64,000 nucleotides of DNA from Polyangium sp. 15x6 (GTDB lineage Bacteria; Myxococcota_A; Polyangia; Polyangiales; Polyangiaceae): NCBI RefSeq assembly GCF_029960785.1, contig NZ_JASBQE010000030.1, forward strand, positions 1 to 64,000, in the 5' to 3' direction. The translations under genes were made by a program, and so were the position numbers. Within the stretch, counting starts at the first letter, position 1; each line of letters begins with the position of its first letter. Below are positions 25,451 to 33,909 of this stretch, piece after piece. Below the pieces are notes generated by a model. That model was not told the origin of the DNA. It saw nothing but the letters and a program-made list of their open reading frames with translations, and did not search any database.

Positions 25451-25854
25451 GCCCTCGCGCCGCCCTCCTGCTCCTCGCGGCCGCCGCGCTCGCCGCGGGC
25501 TGCGAACCCAACCTCGTCGCGCTCACCGTCGCGCCCCCCACGGCCGTCGCCGAGCTCGACAGCACCGAGAAGGACGTGCGTCTCTCGGAAGGCATCGCGC
25601 TCGCGATCGAGTGCACCTACCAGGGCAGCCCTTGCGAGAACGCGACCGCGAGCTCGAGTGATCCGGACATCGTGCGCGTCATGCCCGGCTTCGTGGATCT
25701 GCTCGCGCCGGGCGACCCCTACCAGCGGTATCCCGCCGACGAGCCGCGCTCCGTCTTCATCTTCGTCGGGGGCAAGCCGGGCGACGCCACGGTCACCCTC
25801 ACGTCGACCGATGCCAATGCGACGATCGACGTCAAGGTGCTCTCGCTTCCCTGA
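25447..25854 (+). CDS. Small lipoprotein, partner of the upstream lipoprotein
   Basis: A 135-aa protein starting with GTG, with signal sequence ALLLLAAAALAAGC (lipobox LAAGC). The mature domain is beta-rich (VAELDSTEKDVRLSEGIALAIE; DATVTLTSTDANATIDVKVLSL), similar in style to the Ig-like end of its partner. It is translationally coupled by a 4-nt overlap. Probably a surface or periplasmic structural component. I do not recognise the family. Confidence 0.75.
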   Translation: MSPRAALLLLAAAALAAGCEPNLVALTVAPPTAVAELDSTEKDVRLSEGIALAIECTYQGSPCENATASSSDPDIVRVMPGFVDLLAPGDPYQRYPADEPRSVFIFVGGKPGDATVTLTSTDANATIDVKVLSLP

Positions 25855-26043
25855 AGGCCCGCCCGGGGGTGCCACGGCTTCGGCCGTTACCCCCCGTTTT
25901 CAGCCGGATTTCCGCCCTCTGTGGATGCGGATCCCTGCGGATTCTCGGAGAGCACAATTTCCCGCGCCGCGGGCATCAGGTGGAACTTGATGCACATGGG
26001 CATCTTCCCGTATGTAGGAGGGACGCATCGGAGACCATCGGGG

Positions 26044-26883
26044 ATGACGGACACAACCGACGAGTCGGTAGTGGTGGAGGGGAAGCGGATCGAACGCGTC
26101 CTGGAGGCGCTTTCGCTCGCTTCCGTCGGGGCCTTCGACGAGGCCATCGGGCTCTCCGGCGCGCTGACCGAGGACCGCTTCGGGGCGCTCGAAGAGAGCC
26201 TGCTCGTGCTGCTCAGGGAGCTCAAGCAGACCCGCGAAGAGCACGACAAGGCGATGAGTGATCTCGAGGCGTCGCGGCGCGATCTCGAGGAGCAACTCGC
26301 CACGGTGGAGCGGCAGCGCATCGCGATCCGCGAGCTCAGCGTGCCCATCATCGACGTGTGGGACGACGTGCTCACGCTGCCGCTCGTCGGCGCGATCGAC
26401 AGCGCGCGCGCCGCCGAGATGACCGAGAAGCTCCTGCAGCGGATCGCGGATCGCGGCGCGGAGTACGTGATCATCGATCTGACGGGCGTCGACGTGGTCG
26501 ACACGATGACGGCCGCGCACCTCGTGCGGCTGACGCACGCGGCGAAGCTGCTCGGCGCGAAGTGCGTGCTCACCGGCGTGCGGCCCGACGTGGCGCGCAC
26601 GCTCGTGGAGATCGGCGTGCACCTCGGCGGGCTCATGACGCTGCGCACGCTGAAGGACGGCCTGCGCGCCTGCCTCAACATGCGCGAGGCCGACCGCATC
26701 AGCCTGCGCAAGAAGCCCGGCGAAGGCGACAAGGACAAGAAGGCGCAGGCCTCGAAGGACGAAGGTCAAGACCGCGCGATGAGCCGCGGCGAGCGCCGCC
26801 AGCGGCCGCCGCGGCCGGAGACTTCGCCGAGCCCGTCGACGGTGCCGGCGTCGCTGCCCGTGTCCGAGGACATCGGGGTGTAG
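26044..26883 (+). CDS. STAS-domain RsbR-like regulator
   Basis: A 279-aa protein. The N-terminal ~65 residues are helical, residues ~55-95 form a coiled coil (LLRELKQTREEHDKAMSDLE), and ~95-210 form a STAS domain with IRELSVPIIDVWDDVLTLPL and VIIDLTGVDVVDTMTAAHLVR, where the DTxTAAHL threonines match the phosphorylation region of RsbR-type stressosome proteins. The tail is charged and Pro-rich. RsbR relatives partner with RsbS/RsbT, but none are adjacent. I chose the ATG at 26044; an upstream ATG adds residues of non-coding look. The gene ends before a strong terminator. Confidence 0.85.
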   Translation: MTDTTDESVVVEGKRIERVLEALSLASVGAFDEAIGLSGALTEDRFGALEESLLVLLRELKQTREEHDKAMSDLEASRRDLEEQLATVERQRIAIRELSVPIIDVWDDVLTLPLVGAIDSARAAEMTEKLLQRIADRGAEYVIIDLTGVDVVDTMTAAHLVRLTHAAKLLGAKCVLTGVRPDVARTLVEIGVHLGGLMTLRTLKDGLRACLNMREADRISLRKKPGEGDKDKKAQASKDEGQDRAMSRGERRQRPPRPETSPSPSTVPASLPVSEDIGV

Positions 26884-26928
26884 CCGCGCGGCGCGGCGAT
26901 TCGTTCGAAGTCGAAAGAACTTCTCATG

Positions 26929-26960
26929 AAAGCCCTTCTCCCTCGTGGGAGAAGGGCTTT
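26929..26960. terminator. Strong bidirectional hairpin terminator
   Basis: A perfect 14-bp stem AAAGCCCTTCTCCC / GGGAGAAGGGCTTT with loop TCGT lies between the convergent STAS gene (ends 26883) and Clp gene (ends 26969). Its A/T-rich ends give a short U tract for either direction. Confidence 0.85.
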
Positions 26961-26968
26961 CGTGCTTT

Positions 26969-29572
26969 TCAAGCGCCCGTCGCGAGCTCGCCGGCGGCCT
27001 CGTCGACCGCGTCGACGACGATCTGCCCTCGATCGACCGAGAGGAGCGCGACCGATCCCGAGGGCAGCTCGCCGCGCAGGATCATCTCGGCGATCGGCGC
27101 CTCGACGTGGCGCATGATCGCGCGCTTCATGGGGCGCGCGCCGAGTCCCTCGTCGAAGCCGCCCTCGGCGATGAGCACGTCGAGCACGGTCGGCTCCACG
27201 TCGAGCCGGATGCCCTTCTCCTCGAGCCCGCGGCCGAGCCCCGCGAGCAGCCTCCGCGCGACCTCCTTCACCTCGGCCTTGCCGAGCGGGCCGAAGACGA
27301 GCACCTCGTCGATGCGGTTGTAGAGCTCCGGCGGCAGCGCCCCGCGCGCGGCGGCGAGCATCGTGGATTCGAGCTTGTCCGGCGAAACCTGCGTCGCGCC
27401 GCGGGAAAAACCGACCGAACGTTCGCTCTTCAACGCCCCGGCCTCGGCCGCGCCGAGGTTCGAGGTCAGCACGATGACCGTGTTCGTGAAATCGACTCGC
27501 CGGCCGCGGCCGTCGGTCATGCGGCCCTCGTCGAAGACCTGGAGGAAGGCTTCGAGCACGTCGCGGTGCGCTTTTTCGATCTCGTCGAGCAGGATCACCT
27601 GGTAGGCGCGGCGGCGCACGGCCTCCGTGAGCTGACCGCCGGCCTCGTGCCCGACGTACCCGGGCGGCGCGCCGATGAGCCGCGCCGTCGCGTGCGCCTC
27701 GCTGTACTCGGAGAGGTCGAGCCGCGTCATCGCGTCGGCCGAATGGAAGAGCGACTCGGCGATGGCCTTCGCGGTCTCCGTCTTGCCGACGCCCGTCGGG
27801 CCGAGCAGGAGGAACGTGCCGAGCGGCCGATCCGCGCGAATCCCCGCGGCATTGCGGCGAAGGACCCTCGCAATGCGGGCGAGCGGCGCCGTGTGGCCGA
27901 CGACCCGATCGGCGAGGAGTTTTTCCAGATTGAGCATTCGCTCGCGGTCGGTCTCGAGCAAGCGCTCCTCGGGGATGTCGGCGAGGCTCGCGAGGACCTC
28001 GGCGACCTCGGGAGGACCGACCGGCGGGAGCTTTCCGGCCCCGGCGCGCCTGCGGGCGCGGGCGCCGGCGAGGTCGAGGATCCCGATCGCCTTGTCGGGC
28101 AAGGCGCGGCCCGGCAGATATCGCACGGACCACGAGACCGCGGACGCGATCGATTCGTCCGTGTACCCGAGCCCGTGGTGGGCGCCGAGGCCCTGACAAA
28201 CCTGTTTGCAGAGGAGGAAGGCCGACGCCTCGTCCGGCTCCTCGATTTCGACGACGGAGAAGCGCCGCGCGAGGGCGGGGTCGGGCTCGAAGGTGCGCCG
28301 GTGCTCCTCGGGCGTCGTGGCGCCGACGAGGCGGAGATCGCCGCGAGCGAGGGCGAGCTTGATCTCGGCCGTCGCCTCGTCGAGGCCGCCGGAGAAGAGC
28401 TCGTGGATCTCGTCGACGAAGAGGATGATCGCGCGCCCCTCCTCGCGAATCTCGCGCAAAATGGCGTTCATGCGCTCGGCGAGCGCGCCGCGCGTGCCGG
28501 TGCCGGCGACGAGCTCGGAGACCGCGACCTCGACGAAGAGCCGCGCCGCGGACGGATCCCGATCGGCCTCGCGGGCGAGGCGCTCGGCGATGCCACGCGC
28601 GACCGAGGTTTTCCCGACGCCGGCCGGGCCCACGAGCAGGCAGCTATTCTGGTTTTTCTTGGCCAGGATATCGAGCGTCGCGTCGACCTCGGCGTCGCGG
28701 CCGATCACGGGATCGATCTCCCCGAGGCAAGCCGCGAGCGTGAGGTTTTTCCCGAGCGCGGCGAGCGCCGGCGTCTTCGCGCGATCGAGCGCGAGCGGAT
28801 GCCCTTCCGGAATCGTGGGCCCGGGGCCGAGGTCTTTGCGCGCGTTGGTCTTTCGGTCCTTCTCGGCCGGCTTTGCGGGCGCGGTCGCGGGGAGCGGGAT
28901 CGGCGTCGCGGTCGCGGTGGCCTGCGGCGGGGGCGGCGAGGGCGTCGCGCTCGGCGGCACCGCTTGCGCCTTCGTGGGCGGACGTTGCTCCTGGCCGAGC
29001 CGACCCGGCGGCGGGAAGAGCGGGACGGTCACGCCCGTGCCCGTCGGCCGCTTCGGGGGCGTGGGCGCGGGTTTGTCGAGGTCGATCCGCGTCGGCGTAC
29101 GCGGGGCCGGCCGGGGCTCGGCCTCCGTGGTTTTTCCGCCCGCCATTGGGGGCACACGCCGGGCCGCGACGACGCCGAGCGAGAGCTGCATGGCCGCCGT
29201 GCGCAGCCGCCCCGTATCCACGCCGGCCTGCACGAGGGCGCGGTGCGCGGCGGAGCTGCGATCCGCGAGCAGGGCGAGGAGCAGGTGCAGCGCGTTCGGC
29301 TCCCCGAGCGGCGCACGCTTGCCGAGCTCGCGGGCCGCGACGGCGGCGCGGGCGAGGGGATCGGGCGTGTCCTCGTCGAAGGATCGACCGGCCTTGAGCA
29401 GCGTGTCCGCGTCGAGGCGCCGCTCGCGGAGCAGCTCGCCGGCCTGGCCATCACGCGAAGCGATGGCGGCGAGGAGGTGAACGCTCGTCGGGCGCTCCTT
29501 GCGCGCAGCGGCCAGATCCTGGGCGAGCTTGCGCAGCGTGACGAGCTCGGCCTGCGAGCGGGGGATCGTCAT
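26969..29572 (-). CDS. ClpA/ClpC-like double-AAA+ unfoldase with long Pro-rich linker
   Basis: An 867-aa protein. Two Clp N repeats (VHLLAAIASRDG at ~31; ALHLLLALLADRS at ~94) are followed by a proline/alanine-rich linker (~145-260), AAA-1 with Walker A GPAGVGKT (315-322) and Walker B ILFVDEIHE (~383-391), and AAA-2 with Walker A GPTGVGKT (591-598) and VILLDEIEKAH. There is no long ClpB-type middle coiled coil. SVGFSRG lies where ClpP-contact loops (IGF/IGL) occur, so protease partnership is possible, but no clpP is nearby. The ~115-residue linker is unusual for ClpA/ClpC. Start: ATG 29572; the longer frame is not supported. Confidence 0.92.
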   Translation of the reverse strand: MTIPRSQAELVTLRKLAQDLAAARKERPTSVHLLAAIASRDGQAGELLRERRLDADTLLKAGRSFDEDTPDPLARAAVAARELGKRAPLGEPNALHLLLALLADRSSAAHRALVQAGVDTGRLRTAAMQLSLGVVAARRVPPMAGGKTTEAEPRPAPRTPTRIDLDKPAPTPPKRPTGTGVTVPLFPPPGRLGQEQRPPTKAQAVPPSATPSPPPPQATATATPIPLPATAPAKPAEKDRKTNARKDLGPGPTIPEGHPLALDRAKTPALAALGKNLTLAACLGEIDPVIGRDAEVDATLDILAKKNQNSCLLVGPAGVGKTSVARGIAERLAREADRDPSAARLFVEVAVSELVAGTGTRGALAERMNAILREIREEGRAIILFVDEIHELFSGGLDEATAEIKLALARGDLRLVGATTPEEHRRTFEPDPALARRFSVVEIEEPDEASAFLLCKQVCQGLGAHHGLGYTDESIASAVSWSVRYLPGRALPDKAIGILDLAGARARRRAGAGKLPPVGPPEVAEVLASLADIPEERLLETDRERMLNLEKLLADRVVGHTAPLARIARVLRRNAAGIRADRPLGTFLLLGPTGVGKTETAKAIAESLFHSADAMTRLDLSEYSEAHATARLIGAPPGYVGHEAGGQLTEAVRRRAYQVILLDEIEKAHRDVLEAFLQVFDEGRMTDGRGRRVDFTNTVIVLTSNLGAAEAGALKSERSVGFSRGATQVSPDKLESTMLAAARGALPPELYNRIDEVLVFGPLGKAEVKEVARRLLAGLGRGLEEKGIRLDVEPTVLDVLIAEGGFDEGLGARPMKRAIMRHVEAPIAEMILRGELPSGSVALLSVDRGQIVVDAVDEAAGELATGA

Positions 29573-29676
29573 GATGGGGAGGGGGGTCTCACGGACGCGC
29601 GGCGTGGGACAAGTTTTCGGCCGGGGACGGGGCGGGGCGTTCGTGTAGGATGGGCCGCGGAGAGCACCCATCCGTG

Positions 29677-30444
29677 ATGACACGACGAACCGCCCTTCTT
29701 TTTCTGGCTTCGCTCGGGCTCCTCGTCTCGCGCGAGGCGCGGGCCGACCTCGTCGACCCCGGGGAGAAGCGCGTCGACTACACGTTCGAGCTGGAGAACG
29801 CCTCGAGTTTCCCCGAGTACGTGTTCTTGGCGCATCCGTACACGACGTCCTTCGGCGCGCCCATGCCCGAGCTCGGCGTGCTCGGCGGGTTGCCGCTGAT
29901 GGTGGGGAAGTACGTCCAGCCCGTCGTCTATGCGATGAAAAGGTCCGATTTCGAGGCGTCCTCGCTGCGCAAGCTGGAGGGGGCGGCCCTCGAAATGTTC
30001 TTCGCGGAGGGAAAAGGGCTCGTCTCGTCGGGGCTGACGATCCGGCCGCAGCATTTCGTGCCCGACCGCTGGCCCGTGAAGGGAATTCATGACGTCGTCC
30101 GGGTCGAGAAGCTCGAAGCAGGCGTGTTCGTCGCCCGGCTCGCGAAGGTCGTCTACTCCATGGACGACGGCAAGAGCGTGACCGTCGATTACCCGGCCGA
30201 TGGAAAACGGCCCGATCCGCCCGGCGTCGCGTCGGCCCCGGCGCGATCCGAGCCCGCAGAGCCGCCTCCGACGAGCGCGACCGCCGATCCTGCCGAGACC
30301 ACGCCGGTCGCGCCCGCGCACGCGCCGAGCGGCTGCGGCGGGTGCGCCGTCAAAGGCGAGGAGGGCGCCGCGGGGTTCGTGTTCCTGCTCGGCGTCTTCG
30401 CGGCGTTCCGAGCGCGGAGGCGCGGCGGCTCAATGGCGCCGTGA
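29677..30444 (+). CDS. Exported protein with MYXO-CTERM-like sorting tail
   Basis: A 255-aa protein. A signal peptide (RRTALLFLASLGLLVSREARA) precedes a domain of about 150 residues of unknown family. A Pro/Ala/Thr-rich linker then leads to GCGGCA, a hydrophobic segment (AAGFVFLLGVFAAF) and RARRRG. Cys-rich motif, single helix and Arg cluster are the layout of MYXO-CTERM surface-sorting signals. The 3' end overlaps the convergent selenoprotein gene by 15 bp. The ATG at 29677 directly precedes the basic n-region of the signal peptide and is preferred over 29650. Confidence 0.75.
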   Translation: MTRRTALLFLASLGLLVSREARADLVDPGEKRVDYTFELENASSFPEYVFLAHPYTTSFGAPMPELGVLGGLPLMVGKYVQPVVYAMKRSDFEASSLRKLEGAALEMFFAEGKGLVSSGLTIRPQHFVPDRWPVKGIHDVVRVEKLEAGVFVARLAKVVYSMDDGKSVTVDYPADGKRPDPPGVASAPARSEPAEPPPTSATADPAETTPVAPAHAPSGCGGCAVKGEEGAAGFVFLLGVFAAFRARRRGGSMAP

Positions 30445-30999
30445 TTCGACGAGCGCGCGGTCGACGATATCGAGGAGCTCGGCGGTGCTCGGCCGGTCGG
30501 CCATGCTCTCGCCGATCTGCCGGAAGAAGATCCGACCATCCGGCAAGATGACGAAGGTCGAGGGGACCGCGATGTCCTGGCCCTGCATGGCCACGCCGTA
30601 CGCGAGCGCGGTCTTCAAGCCGTCGTCCCGCAAGAGCGGGTAATGCACGTCGAGCTTCGCGGCGAGCTCGCGGGACTCCTCCTCGGAATCGACGCTGATC
30701 GCCGCGAGGCCCACGCCGAGCCTCCGGAATCGATCGTTCATTCTTGCCAGCTGCCCGAGCTGGCTACGACAGTACGGTCACCAGTGGCCGCGGTAAAACA
30801 CCACGACCGCGGGGCCTTTCTGGGTGAGGCTCGCCAGGGTGACGGTCTCGCCCGTGTGCGACGGGAGCGAGAATGCGGGCGCCGGGGCCGAGGTCGCGAG
30901 CGCGGGTCCGCGCGTCTTCAGGGTGCAGCCGGAAGCGACGGCGAGGAGCGCGGCACCGAGGAGAAAGAGGCGGCGCGAAGCGCGGATCGGCGCGGACAT
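30430..30999 (-). CDS. Lipoprotein peroxiredoxin-like selenoprotein (Sec at UGA codon 74)
   Basis: A 189-aa AhpC/TSA (redoxin) family protein read through one in-frame UGA (30778-30780). Before it: lipobox AVASGC, PAPAFSLPSHTGETVTL and VVVFYRGHW. After it in the same frame: PYCRSQLGQL, ISVDSEEESRELAAKL, VPSTFVILPDGRIFF. Cysteine homologues read FYRG-W-CPYC here, so UGA replaces the active-site Cys of the CxxC pair (UxxC). A 7-bp stem with a CGGGC loop starts 13 nt after the UGA, as bacterial SECIS elements do. Conservation on both sides argues against a broken gene. SelB, SelA and tRNA-Sec are not in the window. Likely a thiol peroxidase or disulfide reductase on the envelope. Confidence 0.85.
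30746..30764 (-). promoter_or_regulatory. Bacterial SECIS-like hairpin
   Basis: On the minus strand GCCAGCT pairs perfectly with AGCTGGC around loop CGGGC. The loop guanines lie about 22-24 nt after the UGA, within the spacing known for SelB-binding hairpins, and GG in a small apical loop is the usual recognition feature. Confidence 0.75.
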
Positions 31000-31007
31000 G
31001 GCCCGGG

Positions 31008-31013
31008 AGCATA
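31008..31013 (-). promoter_or_regulatory. -10-like element of the selenoprotein gene
   Basis: On the minus strand TATGCT lies 8 nt before the ATG at 30999, with no ribosome site between. It suggests independent, leaderless-type transcription. Confidence 0.5.
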
Positions 31014-31050
31014 CAGGGGCAAGCCCGAGGCGGCAAGCCCTGGAAAAACG

Positions 31051-32004
31051 TCAGAAGCCGCCGCCGGTGGCCGTCCCCGTGGGCAGCGGTCGCTTCGGCG
31101 TGGGGGACGGGCTGGGGTTCGGCGAGGGCGTGGCGCCCGCGGTGGCCTCGCGCTTGACGATGAACTCGACCAGCGCGTCGCACCGGCCGGAGCTCGTGCC
31201 GCCGGTCTCGTCGAGGCAGGAGACGACGAGCGCGCGGCCCTTCGTCACCTCGGTGACGAGGAGCGTCGAGGTCCAGGCTTGTCCGTCGACGCGCGTGGAC
31301 CATCCGGGTTTGTCGGCGATCGTCGGTTTTCCGCGCGTCCTCCGCATCTTCGGCGATTGCTGCTCGAATCCGGTCAGGATCGCGTCGGCGAATTTCTCGT
31401 CCACGGCGCGCACGGGCATGTCCGTGACCTTGAGCGTTTGCTTGTCGCAGACGATCGAGACCGTGCGAATGCCGTCTTTCTCCTCGGCGGTCTTCTTGCA
31501 ATTGCTCATTGCGTCGCCGCCGCCGGGGGCGAACATGATCGGATAGACGACCTTGACCACGCCGCCCTCGGGCGCGGGGAACGTCAGGCTTTCGACGGCC
31601 GCGAGGACACATTTCACCACGTCGGGATCGGGGAGGGTCGCAGGTGAGTCTTCCCCGGCCTGGCCGACCTTGCCGTCCTTGCCGATGACGAACCGGATCG
31701 CGATGCGACCTTCGAGGTTCGGGGTCTTTTGCAGGCCCTCCTCGTAACAGGCCCGGAGCGCTTTGAAGTTGCCGCGGATGACCTTCTGGATTTCGGCCGG
31801 CTCGAGCTTGCCCTCCGGGGCGTCGAGCGCTCCGATCGCGTTCGTTTCCTTGGTCGGGGGCTCGGCCTTGGCCTCGGGCGCGGGGGGCGCCTCGGCGGGC
31901 GGGGCGTTCGCCTCCGGGTTCGGCGGCGCGTCGGCCGGCGGCGTGGCGCCGGCGCAGCCGACGAGCAGGAGGGCGAGGGACGAGGGCCAAAGGACGCGGA
32001 GCAT
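31051..32004 (-). CDS. Lipoprotein with AgmX/PglI C-terminal-type domain
   Basis: A 317-aa protein. The lipobox is LLVGC (Cys17), followed by a Pro/Ala/Glu-rich linker to ~residue 65. Residues ~70-160 match the myxobacterial AgmX/PglI domain: VIRGNFKALRACYEEGLQ, then GRIAIRFVIGKDGKVGQA, then VVKCVLAAVESLTFPAPEGG and VVYPIMF. Proteins with this domain occur with gliding and envelope machines in myxobacteria. The remaining ~150 residues are unassigned and end in a Pro/Thr-rich tail. The selenoprotein gene follows 51 bp downstream in the same direction. Confidence 0.85.
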   Translation of the reverse strand: MLRVLWPSSLALLLVGCAGATPPADAPPNPEANAPPAEAPPAPEAKAEPPTKETNAIGALDAPEGKLEPAEIQKVIRGNFKALRACYEEGLQKTPNLEGRIAIRFVIGKDGKVGQAGEDSPATLPDPDVVKCVLAAVESLTFPAPEGGVVKVVYPIMFAPGGGDAMSNCKKTAEEKDGIRTVSIVCDKQTLKVTDMPVRAVDEKFADAILTGFEQQSPKMRRTRGKPTIADKPGWSTRVDGQAWTSTLLVTEVTKGRALVVSCLDETGGTSSGRCDALVEFIVKREATAGATPSPNPSPSPTPKRPLPTGTATGGGF

Positions 32005-32012
32005 CGGCGCGG

Positions 32013-32018
32013 ATGCTA
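32013..32018 (-). promoter_or_regulatory. -10-like element of the AgmX-type gene
   Basis: On the minus strand TAGCAT lies 8 nt before the ATG at 32004, another leaderless-type example. The rest of the divergent region to 32388 shows no gene. Confidence 0.5.
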
Positions 32019-32269
32019 GGAGGCACGCCGGGGTGCGTCAAGGCGACCCCAGGAATGCGCATTGCAAGCCCTTCCCGTCGGTCGCGATTTTCCACGAGCC
32101 CGCGCCGCCCGCGACTGCAGAGCACACTCTCGCCGCGCCCGAGCACGTTGTCGTCGTGGCGTCGTTATCCTTCCTGCGCATGACGCGGCGCCTTCAATGG
32201 GCATGGCATTTCACGCTCCTGTCGGAATGGATGGGGGCGTACGCGTGACGTTGCGGCACCAACGATGCC

Positions 32270-32302
32270 GTTTTCAGAACGTTCCGGCGGGACGTTGAAA
32301 AC
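32270..32302. promoter_or_regulatory. 33-nt palindrome upstream of the DUF1501-like operon
   Basis: Outer arms GTTTTCA (32270-32276) and TGAAAAC (32296-32302) enclose ACGTTCC/GGGACGT. It lies in the 384-bp divergent region (32005-32388), which otherwise holds no gene I can see, about 90 bp before the next rightward start. It could be an operator or RNA hairpin; the regulator is unknown. Confidence 0.45.
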
Positions 32303-32388
32303 TTGATTGACCACCCCTTCCGCGCGAGAGAACGTAGACGCGTGCCGGACGGCATGGTTCGTCCGGGCACGATGACTTGGAGGCTTAC

Positions 32389-33909
32389 GTGAAGCGTCGC
32401 GATTTTCTCAAGGGCGCAGGGCTCGTCGCCGCGACGGCCGCCAGCGGCCTCGGCGTATCGCTCTGGGGCATGCGGCAAGCGCGTGCGTTCGGAGAGGTGC
32501 CCAAGGAGGCCGAGGGCGCCATGCTGCCGCTCGAACTGCAGGCCGAAAATATCCTCGAGATCTTTCTTTACGGCGGCGTGAGCCAGTACGAGTCGTTTTA
32601 CTGCGTGCCCTCGCTCGGAGAGGCGAGCGGGACGCAGTGGCACGCGTACCTGCAGTCCGGTCACGTGCAGGCGGCCGTCGACCAGTGTGCGTTTCAAGGC
32701 CCGCTGACCGAGCCCTTCGCGGCCGACTCGATGGGCCAAGCCGTGCACCTCGGGCCCTACGTGATGCCCCTGCGTGAGCGGCCCGATGTGATGGAACGGA
32801 CACGCGTCTCCATCTCGGCGCACGACCTCGAGCCACACGAGGGCGCGATCCCCATGATGCTCGGCGGTCGCGGGCTCGGGCATCCGGCGTTCTCGGGGCT
32901 CGGCGCGCACGTGCAGCGTTACTTCCTCGAACGGTTCGCCGAGCCGGGGCGCGCGCCGTACTCGTATGCGCTCATGTCGAACGGCGCGAACGGGCTGCCG
33001 ACGGACAACGTTCGCAGCGTCGTGTCGATCGGAATGCACCCCGGCGCGGCGCGCCCGCTCGCCATCAAGGTCGACGCGGCGGGTGACCTCACGAGCCTGC
33101 TCGCCCGCGGGACGATCGGGCAGAACCGCGCGCAGTACGACGCGCTGATGCAGGGCTACATCGATCGCTACCACGAGCGGCTGCGCTGGAGGGGGCAGGC
33201 CAATCCGCTGCGCGCGCCACGCCTCGGCGAGCTCGAAGCGGCGTCGAGCTCGATCGCGAACGCGCAAGCGATCCAAGGCGTGCTCGAGCCGCAGTTCTTC
33301 ACGAAGGTCCCCGGGTCGAACTGCGGGGACAACTCGAACACCGACGCGATGACGATGAACCTGAAGCTCGCGGCGCACTTGCTCCGGCACCCGACGGTGC
33401 CCGCGAAGTACGTGTGCATCGTCGACACGGGGCTCATCTCGGCCGACGGCGGCGGCGGGTACGACACGCACGGCGAGAACTCGTTCACGCAGGCGCGGAA
33501 CCTGTCGCACACGCTCCGGCAGCTGCTCTCGGTGGTGAACGCGCCGGGCGAGAACAACCCGGCGAAGCTCGACCTCGACAAGACGCTGATCGTGCTGACC
33601 ACGGAGTTCGGGCGCACGCCGTACAAGCAAGGCAACCAGGGTCGGAATCACTGGCCGTACGGCTTTCCGGTGGTGTTCATCGGCGGGCCGGTGCGGCCCT
33701 CGGGCAAGGGCGTGTTCGGCGCGTGCGGAGAGGACGGGCGCGCGACGATCGCGTCGACGCCGCAGGAAAACCGCATGGCGGCGCTGCTCTCGCTGGGTAT
33801 CTGGCCCTTCGCGCAGGAGAGCTTCAACGTCTCCGACGTGCCGGGCGCGACGACGGAGATCGAGGCCGCGAAGCTCGTGCAGCAGCGGCAGCTGGGGGTG
33901 GTGGCATGA
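32389..33909 (+). CDS. Tat-exported DUF1501-like protein
   Basis: A 506-aa protein starting at GTG 32389, with GGAGG only 5 nt upstream; the TTG at 32377 would overlap that site. It begins with a twin-arginine signal (KRRDFLKGAG, hydrophobic stretch, QARA). DUF1501 landmarks from the alkaline-phosphatase-like fold include GGGGYDTHGEN and LIVLTTEFGRTPY. Homologues in planctomycetes and myxobacteria are paired with cytochrome-c-like DUF1549/DUF1553-type proteins. The next gene overlaps by 4 nt. Substrate unknown. Confidence 0.85.
   Translation: MKRRDFLKGAGLVAATAASGLGVSLWGMRQARAFGEVPKEAEGAMLPLELQAENILEIFLYGGVSQYESFYCVPSLGEASGTQWHAYLQSGHVQAAVDQCAFQGPLTEPFAADSMGQAVHLGPYVMPLRERPDVMERTRVSISAHDLEPHEGAIPMMLGGRGLGHPAFSGLGAHVQRYFLERFAEPGRAPYSYALMSNGANGLPTDNVRSVVSIGMHPGAARPLAIKVDAAGDLTSLLARGTIGQNRAQYDALMQGYIDRYHERLRWRGQANPLRAPRLGELEAASSSIANAQAIQGVLEPQFFTKVPGSNCGDNSNTDAMTMNLKLAAHLLRHPTVPAKYVCIVDTGLISADGGGGYDTHGENSFTQARNLSHTLRQLLSVVNAPGENNPAKLDLDKTLIVLTTEFGRTPYKQGNQGRNHWPYGFPVVFIGGPVRPSGKGVFGACGEDGRATIASTPQENRMAALLSLGIWPFAQESFNVSDVPGATTEIEAAKLVQQRQLGVVA

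Noticed and set aside
26945-29677. Plus-strand ORF of 910 codons opposite the Clp gene
   Set aside because: The minus strand carries complete AAA+ motifs; the plus frame is compositional noise.
30430-30741. Reading the redoxin as two separate short genes or a pseudogene
   Set aside because: The halves share one frame, no other lesion exists, and a SECIS-like hairpin follows the UGA.
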